64,000 bases of DNA from Streptomyces megasporus (GTDB taxonomy: Bacteria > Actinomycetota > Actinomycetes > Streptomycetales > Streptomycetaceae), in NCBI RefSeq assembly GCF_000718985.1, contig NZ_JODL01000013.1, forward strand, positions 71,988 through 135,987, read 5' to 3'. Shown one piece after another: positions 1-8,429 of the stretch (position 1 is its first letter; every line of letters begins with the position of its first letter). Below the pieces are notes generated by a model, which did not search any database, was not told the origin of the DNA, and saw only the letters and a list, made by a program, of their open reading frames with translations. The translations under genes and the position numbers were made by a program.

Positions 1-1163
1 GCCGCCGGCAGATCCTGGCGCTGACCATGATCCTGATGGCGCTGGGCACCTTCTGCATCGGCCTCGTTCCCGGCTACGACACCATCGGCCTGTGGGCCCC
101 GCTGCTGCTGTTGTTCTTCCGGCTGGTGCAGGGCTTCTCCACCGGCGGCGAGTACGGCGGCGCGGCCACCTTCATCGCCGAGTACGCCCCCGACAAGAAG
201 CGCGGCTTCTACGGCAGCTTCCTGGAGTTCGGCACCCTGGGCGGCTACGTCGCCGCGGCCGGCCTGGTCACCGTGCTGGAACTGGTCCTCAGCGACGCCG
301 CCATGACCGACTGGGGCTGGCGCATCCCCTTCCTCACCGCGGGCCCGCTCGGCGTGGTCGGCATCTACCTGAGGCTGAGGCTGGAGGAGACCCCGGCCTT
401 CCGGAAGGAGGTCGAGAAGCGCGCCACCGGACCGGAGACGGCGGGCGACGAGCCGCCGACCTCGGAGAGCCTCCCGAAGCAGACGCTGAAGCGGATCTTC
501 GCGGAGCAGTGGCGGATGCTGCTGCTGTGCGTCGGACTGGTCGCCGCGTACAACATCACCAACTACATGCTGCTGACGTACATGCCGACCTATCTCACCG
601 ACCAGATGGGCTACGACGAGGCTCACGGACTGCTGGTCCTGTTGGGCACCATGGTCGTGATGATGGCCGTCATCAACCAGGTGGGCCGGCTCAACGACCG
701 CCACGGCCGCAAACCGCTGCTGATGGCCGGCATGCTCGGCTACCTGCTGTTCTCCCTGCCGGCCATCCTGCTGGTGAAACAGGGGAGCCTGGGCGCGGTG
801 ATCGCGGGCATGGGCCTGCTCGGCCTGTCCCTGGTGTGCCTGCTGGGCACCATGTCGGCCTCGCTCCCGGCGATGTTCCCCACCCACGTCCGCTACGGTT
901 CGCTGGCGATCGCCTACAACGTCTCCGCCTCGCTCTTCGGCGGCACCACCCCCCTGGTCATCACCGCGTTGATCGACTGGTCGGGCAGCGACCTGATGCC
1001 CGCCTACTACACGATGGCCGCCGCGCTCGTCGGCGTCGTCGCGGTCTCGCTGATGAAGGAGACGGCCCGCAAGCCGCTGGAGGGCTCCCCGCCCTCGGTG
1101 GCCACGCACGAGGAGGCACGCCGGCTGGCCGCCGGGCGGCACGACCGGAACCCCCCGTACTGA
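1..1163 (+). CDS. MFS transporter, metabolite:H+ symporter (MHS) type, 5'-truncated by the window edge
   Basis: The reading frame is open from the first bases, so the gene begins upstream of the window; about 387 codons are visible. The visible part begins in a membrane segment and contains the MHS-family stretch FSTGGEYGGAATFIAEYAP, typical of ProP/KgtP-like proton symporters for osmolytes or carboxylates. Another cytoplasmic MFS loop motif is seen as NDRHGRKP in the second half. About nine hydrophobic helices can be counted, and the C-terminus is a basic cytoplasmic tail. It ends 45 bases before the convergent methyltransferase gene. The substrate cannot be told from sequence; the family assignment is firm. 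Confidence 0.85.
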   Translation, partial: RRQILALTMILMALGTFCIGLVPGYDTIGLWAPLLLLFFRLVQGFSTGGEYGGAATFIAEYAPDKKRGFYGSFLEFGTLGGYVAAAGLVTVLELVLSDAAMTDWGWRIPFLTAGPLGVVGIYLRLRLEETPAFRKEVEKRATGPETAGDEPPTSESLPKQTLKRIFAEQWRMLLLCVGLVAAYNITNYMLLTYMPTYLTDQMGYDEAHGLLVLLGTMVVMMAVINQVGRLNDRHGRKPLLMAGMLGYLLFSLPAILLVKQGSLGAVIAGMGLLGLSLVCLLGTMSASLPAMFPTHVRYGSLAIAYNVSASLFGGTTPLVITALIDWSGSDLMPAYYTMAAALVGVVAVSLMKETARKPLEGSPPSVATHEEARRLAAGRHDRNPPY

Positions 1164-1208
1164 TCCCGCACCGACCCCGTGCCGACCCGGCCCGGCGGGC
1201 CCCGGTCC

Positions 1209-2078
1209 TCACCCCGTGGAGACGGGTTTGGTGCCGATGACGACGGTGGCGTCCGACTCCTCGGAGACGACCACCCGCGGCACCAGCCCGGCGCGGGCGA
1301 CCGCCGCCACCGTCAGCGGGGCCTGGTGCCGGCCCGTCTCCACCAGCAGCGAACCGCCCGGCGCCAGCCACGTCGGCGCCCCGGCGATCACCCGCCGCTG
1401 CACCTCCAGACCGTCCGCGCCGCCGTCGAGCGCCACCCGCGGCTCGTGCGCGCGGGCCTCCGCCGGCAGCAGCCCGATCTCGCCGGTGGGCACGTAGGGC
1501 GCGTTGGCCGGCAGGACGTCGACGCGCCCGCGCAGCGCGGCGGGCAGTGGTTCGTACAGGTCACCCCGGTACACCCGGCCGCCGAAGGCGGCGACGTTGC
1601 GCCGGGCACAGCGCACCGCGACCGGGTCGACGTCGGCGGCGTGGAGGTCCACGGTGACCCCGTCCCGTCCCAGGGCGGCGGCCAGCGCGGCGCCCAGCGC
1701 GCCCGAGCCGCAGCACAGGTCGACGACGGTCGGCGGCCGGTTCGCGGCGGCCCGGCGGACGGCCTGGTCGACGGCTTGGTGGACGAGGAACTCGGTGCGG
1801 CGCCGGGGCACGAACACCCCGGGCTCCACCAGGACGCGCAGCCCGCAGAACTCCGCCCAGCCCAGGACGTGTTCCAACGGCAGTCCGGCGACCCGCCGGT
1901 CCACCATGGCGGCGAGCTCGTCCGGCGTCCGGGCGGTGGAGAGCAGCAGGCGCGCCTCGTCCTCGGCGAAGACGCAGCCGGCGGCCCGGAGCCTGTCGGC
2001 GACGGCGGACGGGGACGGACCGGAGGGTGGGCGGGCCGGGGGCGGCGCGGAGGAAGAGGAGGAGAGCGGAAACGACAC
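1209..2078 (-). CDS. PrmC/HemK-like class I SAM methyltransferase (putative protein-glutamine N5-methyltransferase)
   Basis: A 289-residue protein. The GTG start at 2078 has a good GAGAGG ribosome site just upstream, while the longer upstream open frame is only GC-bias shadow. After a Ser/Pro-rich N-terminus there is an all-helical PrmC-type domain, then the SAM-binding motif VVDLCCGSGALG and acidic motif DLHAADVD. The catalytic NPPY motif of N5-glutamine methyltransferases is changed to NAPY (in PANAPYVPTGEIG), followed by the usual PAEARAHEPRVALDGG. In PrmC this family methylates release-factor glutamines. The altered motif means the substrate may differ, so the name should be read as family level only. 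It is divergent from the membrane-protein gene to its right. Confidence 0.8.
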   Translation of the reverse strand: MSFPLSSSSSAPPPARPPSGPSPSAVADRLRAAGCVFAEDEARLLLSTARTPDELAAMVDRRVAGLPLEHVLGWAEFCGLRVLVEPGVFVPRRRTEFLVHQAVDQAVRRAAANRPPTVVDLCCGSGALGAALAAALGRDGVTVDLHAADVDPVAVRCARRNVAAFGGRVYRGDLYEPLPAALRGRVDVLPANAPYVPTGEIGLLPAEARAHEPRVALDGGADGLEVQRRVIAGAPTWLAPGGSLLVETGRHQAPLTVAAVARAGLVPRVVVSEESDATVVIGTKPVSTG

Positions 2079-2327
2079 GGGAACCTCTCGGGACGACCGG
2101 AGGGCGCTCTCCCGACCGTCTACGCGGCGGGAACCACGGGACCACGCGGCGAGAGCACCCGACCTGACCTGGCGCCGATGCCTCTCACCTCCCTCGGACG
2201 GCTGCCGAGGGACGGAAACCCTACCAGAGGGCCGGAGAGAGGTCCGGACGAGCGCGGTGCGCGATCGGCCCCCCCGGCGCCGCGCGCCCCCGGGGCCCGG
2301 AGGATGATCGGGGCGGGGGTGAGGCGG

Positions 2328-3209
2328 ATGACGCGGACGCGGAGCGCCGACCGTGGGGACGGGTGGGGACCGGGCGCCTACCGGGTGTCGGTGGCGGCGC
2401 TCTCGGTGGAGAGCGTGTTCCTCGCGGAGGCACACACCCTCTGGAGCCTCCCCGACGAGTCGTACACCCCCGCGGACCCATCGGGCTGGTCCCTGTTCAT
2501 GCTGCCCTTCCTGGCGCTCTGCGGCCTTCCCGTCATCCTCGTCCTGACGACGCTGGTCGTGCTGCCCACGGCCACCCTGGCGCGCCGGCTCGGCCGGGTG
2601 TGGTGGTGGACGCCGGTCGTCGCGGCGGTACCGGCGTCGGCGGTCGTCCTTGTCGTGGTCCTCGCCGCGGAACCGGGCGTCGCGGACGCCGCCGTGCTGT
2701 GGACGGTGCTGTGGGCGGGGATCGGTCTCCCGGCGCACCTCGTCACGCTCTCCACGCCGCGCCCCGGGGCCGAACGGCCTCCGCTGTTGGTGGCGCGGAC
2801 GTACGGCTACGGAGCCCTGGCCGTGCTGCTCCTCGTCGGCGGGGGCGGCATCGCCCGGGGAACCGGCCTGCTCGACGCGTACGAGCCGCCCCTGTTGTCG
2901 CGTGAGCGGGCCGTCGGCGCCTGGACCGACGGCCGGGGAGGCCTCCTCCACCTCGCCCCGGACGGCACCGCCACTGCCGACGGCCTCCTGGTCGAGGACG
3001 TCGACCGCCCCTTCGGCGAGGTGCGGTGCGATGCGTCCGGCACCTGGTACCACGAGCCGGGGACCCCGTGGAACCAGAGGATCGTCACCAGGTTCGACGA
3101 CTGTTCCTTCTACGAGTGGTCCGTCGGCGGCACGGACGCCCGGCCGAAGCTCGACGTCCTGTACGGCGATCCGGACGCGCCGGAACGGTACGTGCTGACA
3201 CGGCGTTGA
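2328..3209 (+). CDS. Uncharacterised integral membrane protein
   Basis: About 293 residues with no family I recognise. The first two thirds hold roughly four hydrophobic segments (an N-terminal helix, then FMLPFLALCGLPVILVLTTL, a long Ala/Val-rich helix, and a Gly/Leu helix before the soluble part). The C-terminal third (from about 190) is soluble, with paired Cys residues (VRCDASGTWY and FDDCSFYEW) and looks like a small beta-rich extracytoplasmic domain of the kind that senses or binds at the membrane surface. The start is uncertain: ATG 2328 follows a GTGAGG sequence, and ATG 2304 is in frame upstream. The gene stands alone between the divergent methyltransferase and the convergent TetR gene. 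Confidence 0.65.
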   Translation: MTRTRSADRGDGWGPGAYRVSVAALSVESVFLAEAHTLWSLPDESYTPADPSGWSLFMLPFLALCGLPVILVLTTLVVLPTATLARRLGRVWWWTPVVAAVPASAVVLVVVLAAEPGVADAAVLWTVLWAGIGLPAHLVTLSTPRPGAERPPLLVARTYGYGALAVLLLVGGGGIARGTGLLDAYEPPLLSRERAVGAWTDGRGGLLHLAPDGTATADGLLVEDVDRPFGEVRCDASGTWYHEPGTPWNQRIVTRFDDCSFYEWSVGGTDARPKLDVLYGDPDAPERYVLTRR

Positions 3210-3238
3210 CGGCGGGACGGCCCCGCCCGGGGTGTGGG

Positions 3239-3871
3239 TCAGGTGCGCGTGACGCGGGCCACCAGATCGTGCCAGCCCGCCTCCAGGCGGTCCAGCGACA
3301 TGCCCCGCCGCCGGGTGAGGTGGTGGAGGAGCGCGACGTCCAGGTAGCCCACGAGGGCTTCGGCGAGCAGTTCGGCGTCGCCGCCTGTGTCGGCCTCGCG
3401 CAGCAGCGAGGTGACGTGGGTGACCCGGACGTACCGGGGCGCGAGGTCCAGGCGTCGGCACGCCTCGGGCTCGGCGGAGAGCAGCAGGGCCCGATGGGCG
3501 TCCAGGTGTCTGAGCGTGGCGGGGCCGAAGGCCTCCAGGCGCCGCACGGGAGGGGCGCCGGGGCCCAGCGGCGGGGGACCGTGGAGGAAGGACTCCTGGT
3601 AGATGCGTTCCGAGCGGTCCAGCAGCGCCATGATCAGGCCGGTTCGGTCGCCGAAGCGGCGGAAGACGGTGCCCTTGCCGACCGAGGCGGCGGAGGCGAC
3701 GGCCTCCATGGTCAGGCACTCGGGGCCGCGTTCGGCCACCAGGCGGGCGGCCGCTTCCAGCAGTCGTGTCCGGTTGCGGGCCGCGTCCGCCCGCATGGGT
3801 GGGGACTGGTCGGCCAGGGGCAGGGGCGGCCGACCGGTCCGTTCGTCGTCGAGCGGAGCGGAGGGGTTCAC
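3239..3871 (-). CDS. TetR/AcrR-family transcriptional regulator
   Basis: A 210-residue protein read from a GTG at 3871; an in-frame ATG (MRADAARNRTRLLEAA) about 25 codons in is an alternative start. The N-terminal helix-turn-helix is clear: LLEAAARLVAERG, then LTMEAVASAASVGKGTVFRRF, the TetR recognition helix. The remaining 130 residues are the ligand-binding and dimer domain. It is divergent from the FMN reductase at 3988, and the gap holds two copies of a GGACC-N2-GGTCC inverted repeat, the most likely binding sites for this protein. The arrangement suggests autoregulation and repression of the reductase until a quinone or electrophile binds; the ligand is inferred only. Confidence 0.88.
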   Translation of the reverse strand: MNPSAPLDDERTGRPPLPLADQSPPMRADAARNRTRLLEAAARLVAERGPECLTMEAVASAASVGKGTVFRRFGDRTGLIMALLDRSERIYQESFLHGPPPLGPGAPPVRRLEAFGPATLRHLDAHRALLLSAEPEACRRLDLAPRYVRVTHVTSLLREADTGGDAELLAEALVGYLDVALLHHLTRRRGMSLDRLEAGWHDLVARVTRT

Positions 3872-3902
3872 AAGCTCACAGCGTAGCGGTCGGGAAGGAA
3901 AT

Positions 3903-3914
3903 GGACCACGGTCC
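3903..3914. promoter_or_regulatory. TetR-type operator copy 1
   Basis: The sequence GGACCACGGTCC is an inverted repeat with 5-base arms around AC. It lies in the 116-base gap between the divergent TetR and FMN-reductase genes. The same core is repeated 36 bases further right, so the pair probably forms the operator for both promoters. Confidence 0.6.
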
Positions 3915-3936
3915 GGTTTCTGTGCTAGAACGTCAT

Positions 3937-3952
3937 GCGGACCACGGTCCGC
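3937..3952. promoter_or_regulatory. TetR-type operator copy 2
   Basis: GCGGACCACGGTCCGC has 7-base arms around AC and shares the 12-base core with the copy at 3903. Its centre is 36 bases from that of the first copy and 44 bases before the reductase start codon, suiting repression of the reductase promoter. Confidence 0.65.
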
Positions 3953-3987
3953 TTAACCCCCCGGTTACCAGTTTGGAGATCACTCCC

Positions 3988-4548
3988 ATGGCCGTTCGCA
4001 TCCTGGGCCTCGTCGGCAGCCTCCGTGCCGGCTCGCACAACCGCCAGCTCGCCGAGACCGCCGCCAAGCACGCCCCCGAGGGCGTCGAGCTCGCCGTGTA
4101 CGAGGGCCTGGCCGACCTGCCCTTCTACAACGAGGACGTCGACGTCGAGGGCTCGGTGCCCGAGGCCGCCGCCAGGCTGCGGGAGACGGCCGGTGCCGCC
4201 GACGCGTTCCTGCTGTTCTCGCCCGAGTACAACGGGACGATGCCGGCCGTCCTGAAGAACGCGATCGACTGGCTGTCGCGCCCCTACGGCGCCGGTGCCA
4301 TCACGGGCAAGCCGGTGGTCGTCGTCGGCACCGCCTTCGGCCAGTACGGCGGCGTGTGGGCGCAGGACGAGGCCCGCAAGGCGGCCGGCATCGCCGGCGG
4401 CGCCGTCCTGGAGGACGTCAAGCTCTCCATCCCCAACTCCATCGGCCGCTTCGCCGAGACCCACCCGGCCGACGACTCCGAGGTCGTCGAGCAGATCGTC
4501 GAGGTCCTGAAGAAGCTCTCGGCCGCCGTGACGCCGTCCGCGGCCTGA
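3988..4548 (+). CDS. NADPH-dependent FMN reductase / quinone reductase family flavoprotein
   Basis: A 186-residue flavodoxin-fold enzyme. The start ATG at 3988 has TTGGAG eight bases upstream. The N-terminal phosphate loop GLVGSLRAGSHNRQL binds FMN phosphate, and the SPEYNGTMPAVLKNAIDWLSRP stretch is the family signature next to the isoalloxazine ring. Relatives (SsuE, chromate or azo reductases, ArsH-like) use NAD(P)H to reduce FMN, quinones or metal oxyanions in the cytoplasm. The divergent TetR gene and the two operators between them suggest induction by a toxic small molecule. A strong hairpin terminator follows. The physiological substrate is unknown. Confidence 0.85.
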   Translation: MAVRILGLVGSLRAGSHNRQLAETAAKHAPEGVELAVYEGLADLPFYNEDVDVEGSVPEAAARLRETAGAADAFLLFSPEYNGTMPAVLKNAIDWLSRPYGAGAITGKPVVVVGTAFGQYGGVWAQDEARKAAGIAGGAVLEDVKLSIPNSIGRFAETHPADDSEVVEQIVEVLKKLSAAVTPSAA

Positions 4549-4586
4549 CGGGTTCCCGCCCTCAGTGGGGGAAGCGCGGGACACCG

Positions 4587-4622
4587 CACGGGGCCCTCTC
4601 CACGATCGGAGAGGGCCCCGTG
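4587..4622. terminator. Bidirectional intrinsic terminator
   Basis: A perfect 15-base-pair stem (arms 4587-4601 and 4608-4622) closes a 6-base loop. It lies between the convergent FMN reductase and multicopper oxidase genes, so it can serve both. There is no U tract, as is common in Streptomyces. Confidence 0.8.
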
Positions 4623-4688
4623 CCATGTCGTGCGTATCGCGTCGTGCCGTGCGGTATCGCGTTGTGCCGCGCTGCCGGCCGGCTCAGG

Positions 4689-6455
4689 TCAGACGACCTC
4701 GTAGTTGCGCATCATGTCGTGCTCCTCGTGCTCGAGGATGTGGCAGTGCCAGACGTAGACGCCGCGCCTGTCGAAGTGCGCCTTGACCCGGGTGACGCTG
4801 CCCGGCGGCACCATCACGGTGTCCTTCGGACCCGACTCGCCGACCTCCGGCGGCCGTGTCCGCCCGATCCTGATGTCGGACAGCGCGCCGGTCCGCGGGT
4901 CCCGGGTGGCGGTGAACGACGCCCGCTCCAGCACCTGGAAGTGCGCCAGGTGCAGGTGGACCGGGTGGGTCTCGAACGTGGTGTTGAACACCTCCCACAC
5001 CTCGCTGGTGTTCAGCCGCGGGGTCTCGGTGATCGGGTCCTTCCAGCCCAGCGCGCCGTGCTCGACGGTGCCCAGGCGCGGTCTCGGCCTTCCGAACTCG
5101 TCCCGGCCGTTGAGCAGCAGCAGCCGACGGGTGCGGGCCGGACGCCCCGCGACCCGGTACGGCGCGTCACGGAACGCCCCGGGCAGCCGCGGTTCGGCGA
5201 CCCTCCTGTCGTACGGCCTGGTGACCCGGAACTGCAGGACCCGGTCCGCGGGCGGGGCGACGGGGGCTCCGTAGGGGAACGGCGTCGGGGCGTCGTTGGT
5301 GAGCTCGAAGGTCGCCCCCCGGTGGTCCCGGAAGTCGACGACCAGATCCGCCCGCTCGCCGGGGGAGAGCACCAACGGCCCGTCGAGCCTGTGCGGTTCG
5401 TGGAGGAAGCCGTTGTCGGAGCCGATCTGGGTGACGGGGAACGGCCACCCTCCGCCCGCCGACAGCCGGTAGAAGCGCGAATTCGACGCGTTGAGCAGCC
5501 GCAGGCGGTACTGGCGGGGTTCCACCTCCAGGTAGGGCCACGCCCTGCCGTTGACGGTGATCACCTGCCCGTAGAACTCGGGCCGGATCGACGGACCGCC
5601 CGGCCACCGCGGCGAGTCGGCGGGAGCGTCGGGGTAGGCCAGCCGGCCGTCCGGGTGGAACATCCGGTCCTGGATGGCCAGTTCCAGCTCGTAGCGGCCG
5701 GCGGGCAGTCGGTTCCGCCCCAGGAGGGCGAGTTCCCGGTCGTCGCGCAGCAGGTAGAACCCCGCCAGGCCGGCGTAGACGTTGAGCCTGGTGAGACCCA
5801 TCGTGTGGTCGTGGTACCAGAGGGTGGCGGCCTCCTGGTCGTTGTCGTAGCAGGAGCGCGCCCGGACGAAGCGCGGCCCGGTGGCGCCGCCGAGCGTGTA
5901 CCAGGCCTCCGGGTGGCCGTCGTCGCCGGCTCCGGTGTGCGCCCCGTGGAGGTGCACCACGGTCGGCACGCCGGTGCCGGCGAGGGTGTGGTCGGTGCCG
6001 GTGTAGGCCCAGTGGATGGTGGTGTCCACCGGGAGCAGGTGGCCGAACGGCAGGGCGTTGGCCCAGTGGATCCGCACGGGTCGGTGCCTGCGGGCCACGA
6101 CGGTGGGGCCGGGCCAGGTCACGGGCGCCCGGCCGGCGCCCGCCCGGCCGACCTGTCCGAACCCCCACACGGGTGTCCTCAGCTCCGGCCCGCAACCGAG
6201 GACGTCCTGCCGGGCCGGGGCCATGGCGATGGTCCGCGATCCGCCGTTCGACAGGTCGACGCGGGCGGGCCGGGGCAGTTCGCGCACGAACCGGGGGATG
6301 GCGTCGGGGTCGGCGATCGGGTCGAGGTACAGCGGATGGTCGACGGACGGGAGGCCGCGCCCCGGCGTGGCCCGGGCGGGGGCCGTGTCGAGGCCGGGGA
6401 AGAGCAGAGCGCCTCCCGTCAGCGAGGTCGCCCGGAGAAATCGTCTTCTGTCCAC
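4689..6455 (-). CDS. Tat-exported multicopper oxidase (CotA/phenoxazinone-synthase/bilirubin-oxidase type)
   Basis: A 588-residue three-cupredoxin oxidase with a GTG start at 6455 preceded by GAGGGGA. The N-terminus DRRRFLRA plus a hydrophobic stretch is a twin-arginine signal, so folding and copper loading would occur before export. All four copper-binding clusters are visible: VVHLHGAH, LWYHDHTMG, HPVHLHLAHF, and the C-terminal VWHCHILEHEEHDMM with the T1 Cys and axial Met. Such enzymes couple one-electron oxidation of phenols, aminophenols or metals to reduction of O2 to water. It is a single gene. Related streptomycete phenoxazinone synthases couple o-aminophenols such as 3-hydroxyanthranilate, a product predicted for the cluster further right, but any link is speculative. 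Confidence 0.92.
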   Translation of the reverse strand: MDRRRFLRATSLTGGALLFPGLDTAPARATPGRGLPSVDHPLYLDPIADPDAIPRFVRELPRPARVDLSNGGSRTIAMAPARQDVLGCGPELRTPVWGFGQVGRAGAGRAPVTWPGPTVVARRHRPVRIHWANALPFGHLLPVDTTIHWAYTGTDHTLAGTGVPTVVHLHGAHTGAGDDGHPEAWYTLGGATGPRFVRARSCYDNDQEAATLWYHDHTMGLTRLNVYAGLAGFYLLRDDRELALLGRNRLPAGRYELELAIQDRMFHPDGRLAYPDAPADSPRWPGGPSIRPEFYGQVITVNGRAWPYLEVEPRQYRLRLLNASNSRFYRLSAGGGWPFPVTQIGSDNGFLHEPHRLDGPLVLSPGERADLVVDFRDHRGATFELTNDAPTPFPYGAPVAPPADRVLQFRVTRPYDRRVAEPRLPGAFRDAPYRVAGRPARTRRLLLLNGRDEFGRPRPRLGTVEHGALGWKDPITETPRLNTSEVWEVFNTTFETHPVHLHLAHFQVLERASFTATRDPRTGALSDIRIGRTRPPEVGESGPKDTVMVPPGSVTRVKAHFDRRGVYVWHCHILEHEEHDMMRNYEVV

Positions 6456-6695
6456 AGCCTGTCGTCCCCTCGTGGTCGCGGATCACTGCGCGGATCACCG
6501 CGCACCTCGTGATGATCCACGCCGACGGGAGGAGGAAGGTGATTGATCGGGTGGAAGGCGCTGAAAGAGCGACAAAGAGTGATAATTATTTCCAGCGCGT
6601 CACGGCGGGAAACCCGGCCGATCCGGTGCGGCGAGCCGACCGGTCCGGACGGGGGCGGCGGTCGCCCCGCCCGGACCGTGCCCGTGATGCGGGCC

Positions 6696-6989
6696 CTACG
6701 GCGTCTGCTCGACGACCTCCAGATTGACGAACCGGGGCTCCTTGGTGCACAGCGCCCGGAATCGCTCGGCGACGCGCTGCGTCTCGGGCAGGTCGTTGTT
6801 CTTCATCGCCTGCTCGTAGGAGGGGAACTCGACGATGTCGACGTAGTGGGAGGGGTTCTCGCGGTCCTTCCCGTGCACCTCGCGGGCGACGGTCCGCTTG
6901 CCCTCCGTCATCCGCATCCACTCGTCCCAGAGGCGCATCATCTCCTCGTCGCGTGTGGTCTCGTACTCGATGATCTGCACGAACGTCAT
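6696..6989 (-). CDS. Small ABM/ferredoxin-like-fold protein
   Basis: A 97-residue cytoplasmic protein. The ATG at 6989 has AGGAGCG six bases upstream, which rules out the longer open frame. The sequence starts MTFVQIIEYET and has the alternating strands and helices and the HYVDIVEFPSYEQAMKNNDLPE region of antibiotic-monooxygenase-like dimeric alpha/beta barrels. Many such proteins in actinomycetes have no known function. It is upstream of the oxidase on the same strand but 240 bases away, so probably separately transcribed. Confidence 0.7.
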   Translation of the reverse strand: MTFVQIIEYETTRDEEMMRLWDEWMRMTEGKRTVAREVHGKDRENPSHYVDIVEFPSYEQAMKNNDLPETQRVAERFRALCTKEPRFVNLEVVEQTP

Positions 6990-7193
6990 GGAAGCGCTCC
7001 TAGTTGCGGCCTCTGACGCGCCGCCGGGCCGTGGCGCCGGCGGGCGGACGAACGCGCCGCCGAGCCCGATCCGGTCGTGCGCCATATGTCCATGATGCGC
7101 GTCCGTGGTGGGGAATGGGCAAAGAAACCCCCGACTCGTCGGGCGTCCCCGGCTCCGCGCGGGCCGGCCCCGACCGCCCCGCGCGGAGCCGGC

Positions 7194-8189
7194 TCACAAC
7201 CCGCCCAGGGCGATGATCAGGTCCAGGTCCTTGTTCAACAACCTGCCGGCCCGCCTGTACTCCGGACGGTCGGGGACGGTCACCCTCACCCCGGGCCGGT
7301 CGCCGGTGAGCACGGTCACCTCCGACCCCCGGTAGCGATCGGCCTTGTCCTCGACGACCTTCTCCAGTTCCTCGGCGGCCCGCTCGGCGGTACTCGCGTC
7401 CGCGAGCGGCGCGCAGATCACCCCGGAGGTCTTCCCGGGCGCGCCGGCGACCTGCCCGATCCCGATGAGCGGAACGGTCTCGTCGTCGCCCCGGCGGGTG
7501 ATGTCCACCCGGTAGACCTCGCCGAGGCAGTCGCTCAGCCATCGGTGGTCGGGGTCGTCCGCGAGGGAGTCCCCACGTGCGGCGTCGACCTGACCCAGTC
7601 GGTCCGGTTGCGCCCCGTACGCGATCCCCCGGTCGGACACCTCCCAGACCAGGTGCGGCGCCGGACCCTCCTCGTCCGGCTCGGCCAGCACGGTGCGTCC
7701 GTCCTGGTCGCGCTCCCGGTACCCGTCGGCCTTCAGGGTCGAGGTGACGCGCTCCGCGTCGAAGGAGCCCAGGAGCAGTCCGGTCATGTCCCCCAGGACC
7801 AGGGAGAGTTCCACGTCCTTCGTGTCGAACCCCTGGTCCTCCGGCTTCCGGAAGCGCGGGTACAGCGCGGGGCTCCCCAACGGATCGGTGAAGCCGAACC
7901 ACTCCGGGTCGGCCTCGGACAGCTTCCGGAACTCGGCGCTGTTCATGAAGGCGACCGTCTCGCTCGCCCCGTCCCGGGGCGCCGCGTGGGCCAGGGCGGT
8001 CAGCAGTCCCGACGGGTTCTTCCCGAGCGTGTCCGGCTGCTCGGCGTCCTCCCCGGGGCCGCATCCCGACGCCAGCAGCGCCGCGCAGGCGACGCCCACC
8101 ACGGCGGCCGACATCCGGCGCCGGGGAGAGCGGGTTCGCCGCGCGGAGGCGGGCGGGACGGTGGTGTCGGAGCGTTCGCTGTTCGGCAT
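7194..8189 (-). CDS. Putative lipoprotein of unknown function
   Basis: About 331 residues. A basic N-terminal region (RRTRSPRRR) precedes a hydrophobic segment ending in the lipobox LLASGC, so the mature protein should be lipidated at this Cys and held on the outer face of the membrane. The rest is soluble, with two further Cys residues (LSDCLGEV and GVICAPL) that may form a disulfide. I do not recognise a domain. The translation may begin at a later Met (RRMSAAVVG), which would give a more normal signal peptide. The gene is divergent from the cellulase gene. Confidence 0.72.
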   Translation of the reverse strand: MPNSERSDTTVPPASARRTRSPRRRMSAAVVGVACAALLASGCGPGEDAEQPDTLGKNPSGLLTALAHAAPRDGASETVAFMNSAEFRKLSEADPEWFGFTDPLGSPALYPRFRKPEDQGFDTKDVELSLVLGDMTGLLLGSFDAERVTSTLKADGYRERDQDGRTVLAEPDEEGPAPHLVWEVSDRGIAYGAQPDRLGQVDAARGDSLADDPDHRWLSDCLGEVYRVDITRRGDDETVPLIGIGQVAGAPGKTSGVICAPLADASTAERAAEELEKVVEDKADRYRGSEVTVLTGDRPGVRVTVPDRPEYRRAGRLLNKDLDLIIALGGL

Positions 8190-8377
8190 GGCGGGACGCT
8201 ACTGCACGTTCGCGCTCCGCGGCCCTCCGGTTGCACGACAGGGGCACCGCCGTCACCGTCGTGTGACCGAGGACGAGCGGGCACGGGGGCGGACGGGGAG
8301 AGGGGGTGCGGAGAACCGTGCGCGGCGCCGGTCTTGTCATGGACGCGGGATGCCCATAGAGTCCGCCGCGCAGTGTT

Positions 8378-8391
8378 TGGGAGCGCTCCCA
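8378..8391. promoter_or_regulatory. CebR-type operator (perfect 14-base palindrome)
   Basis: TGGGAGCGCTCCCA is the known consensus for the LacI-family cellobiose repressor CebR of Streptomyces. It lies 39 bases before the GH12 cellulase start, so cellulase transcription should be relieved by cello-oligosaccharides. Confidence 0.9.
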
Positions 8392-8429
8392 GAGGGCTCC
8401 CCGCCCCCCACACCCGCGGAAGGGACACC

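Noticed and set aside
1209..3719. A long minus-strand frame extending the PrmC-like gene to more than 800 codons
   Set aside because: Only the part from 2078 downwards has a ribosome site and domain; the rest is a shadow of the membrane protein and TetR genes.
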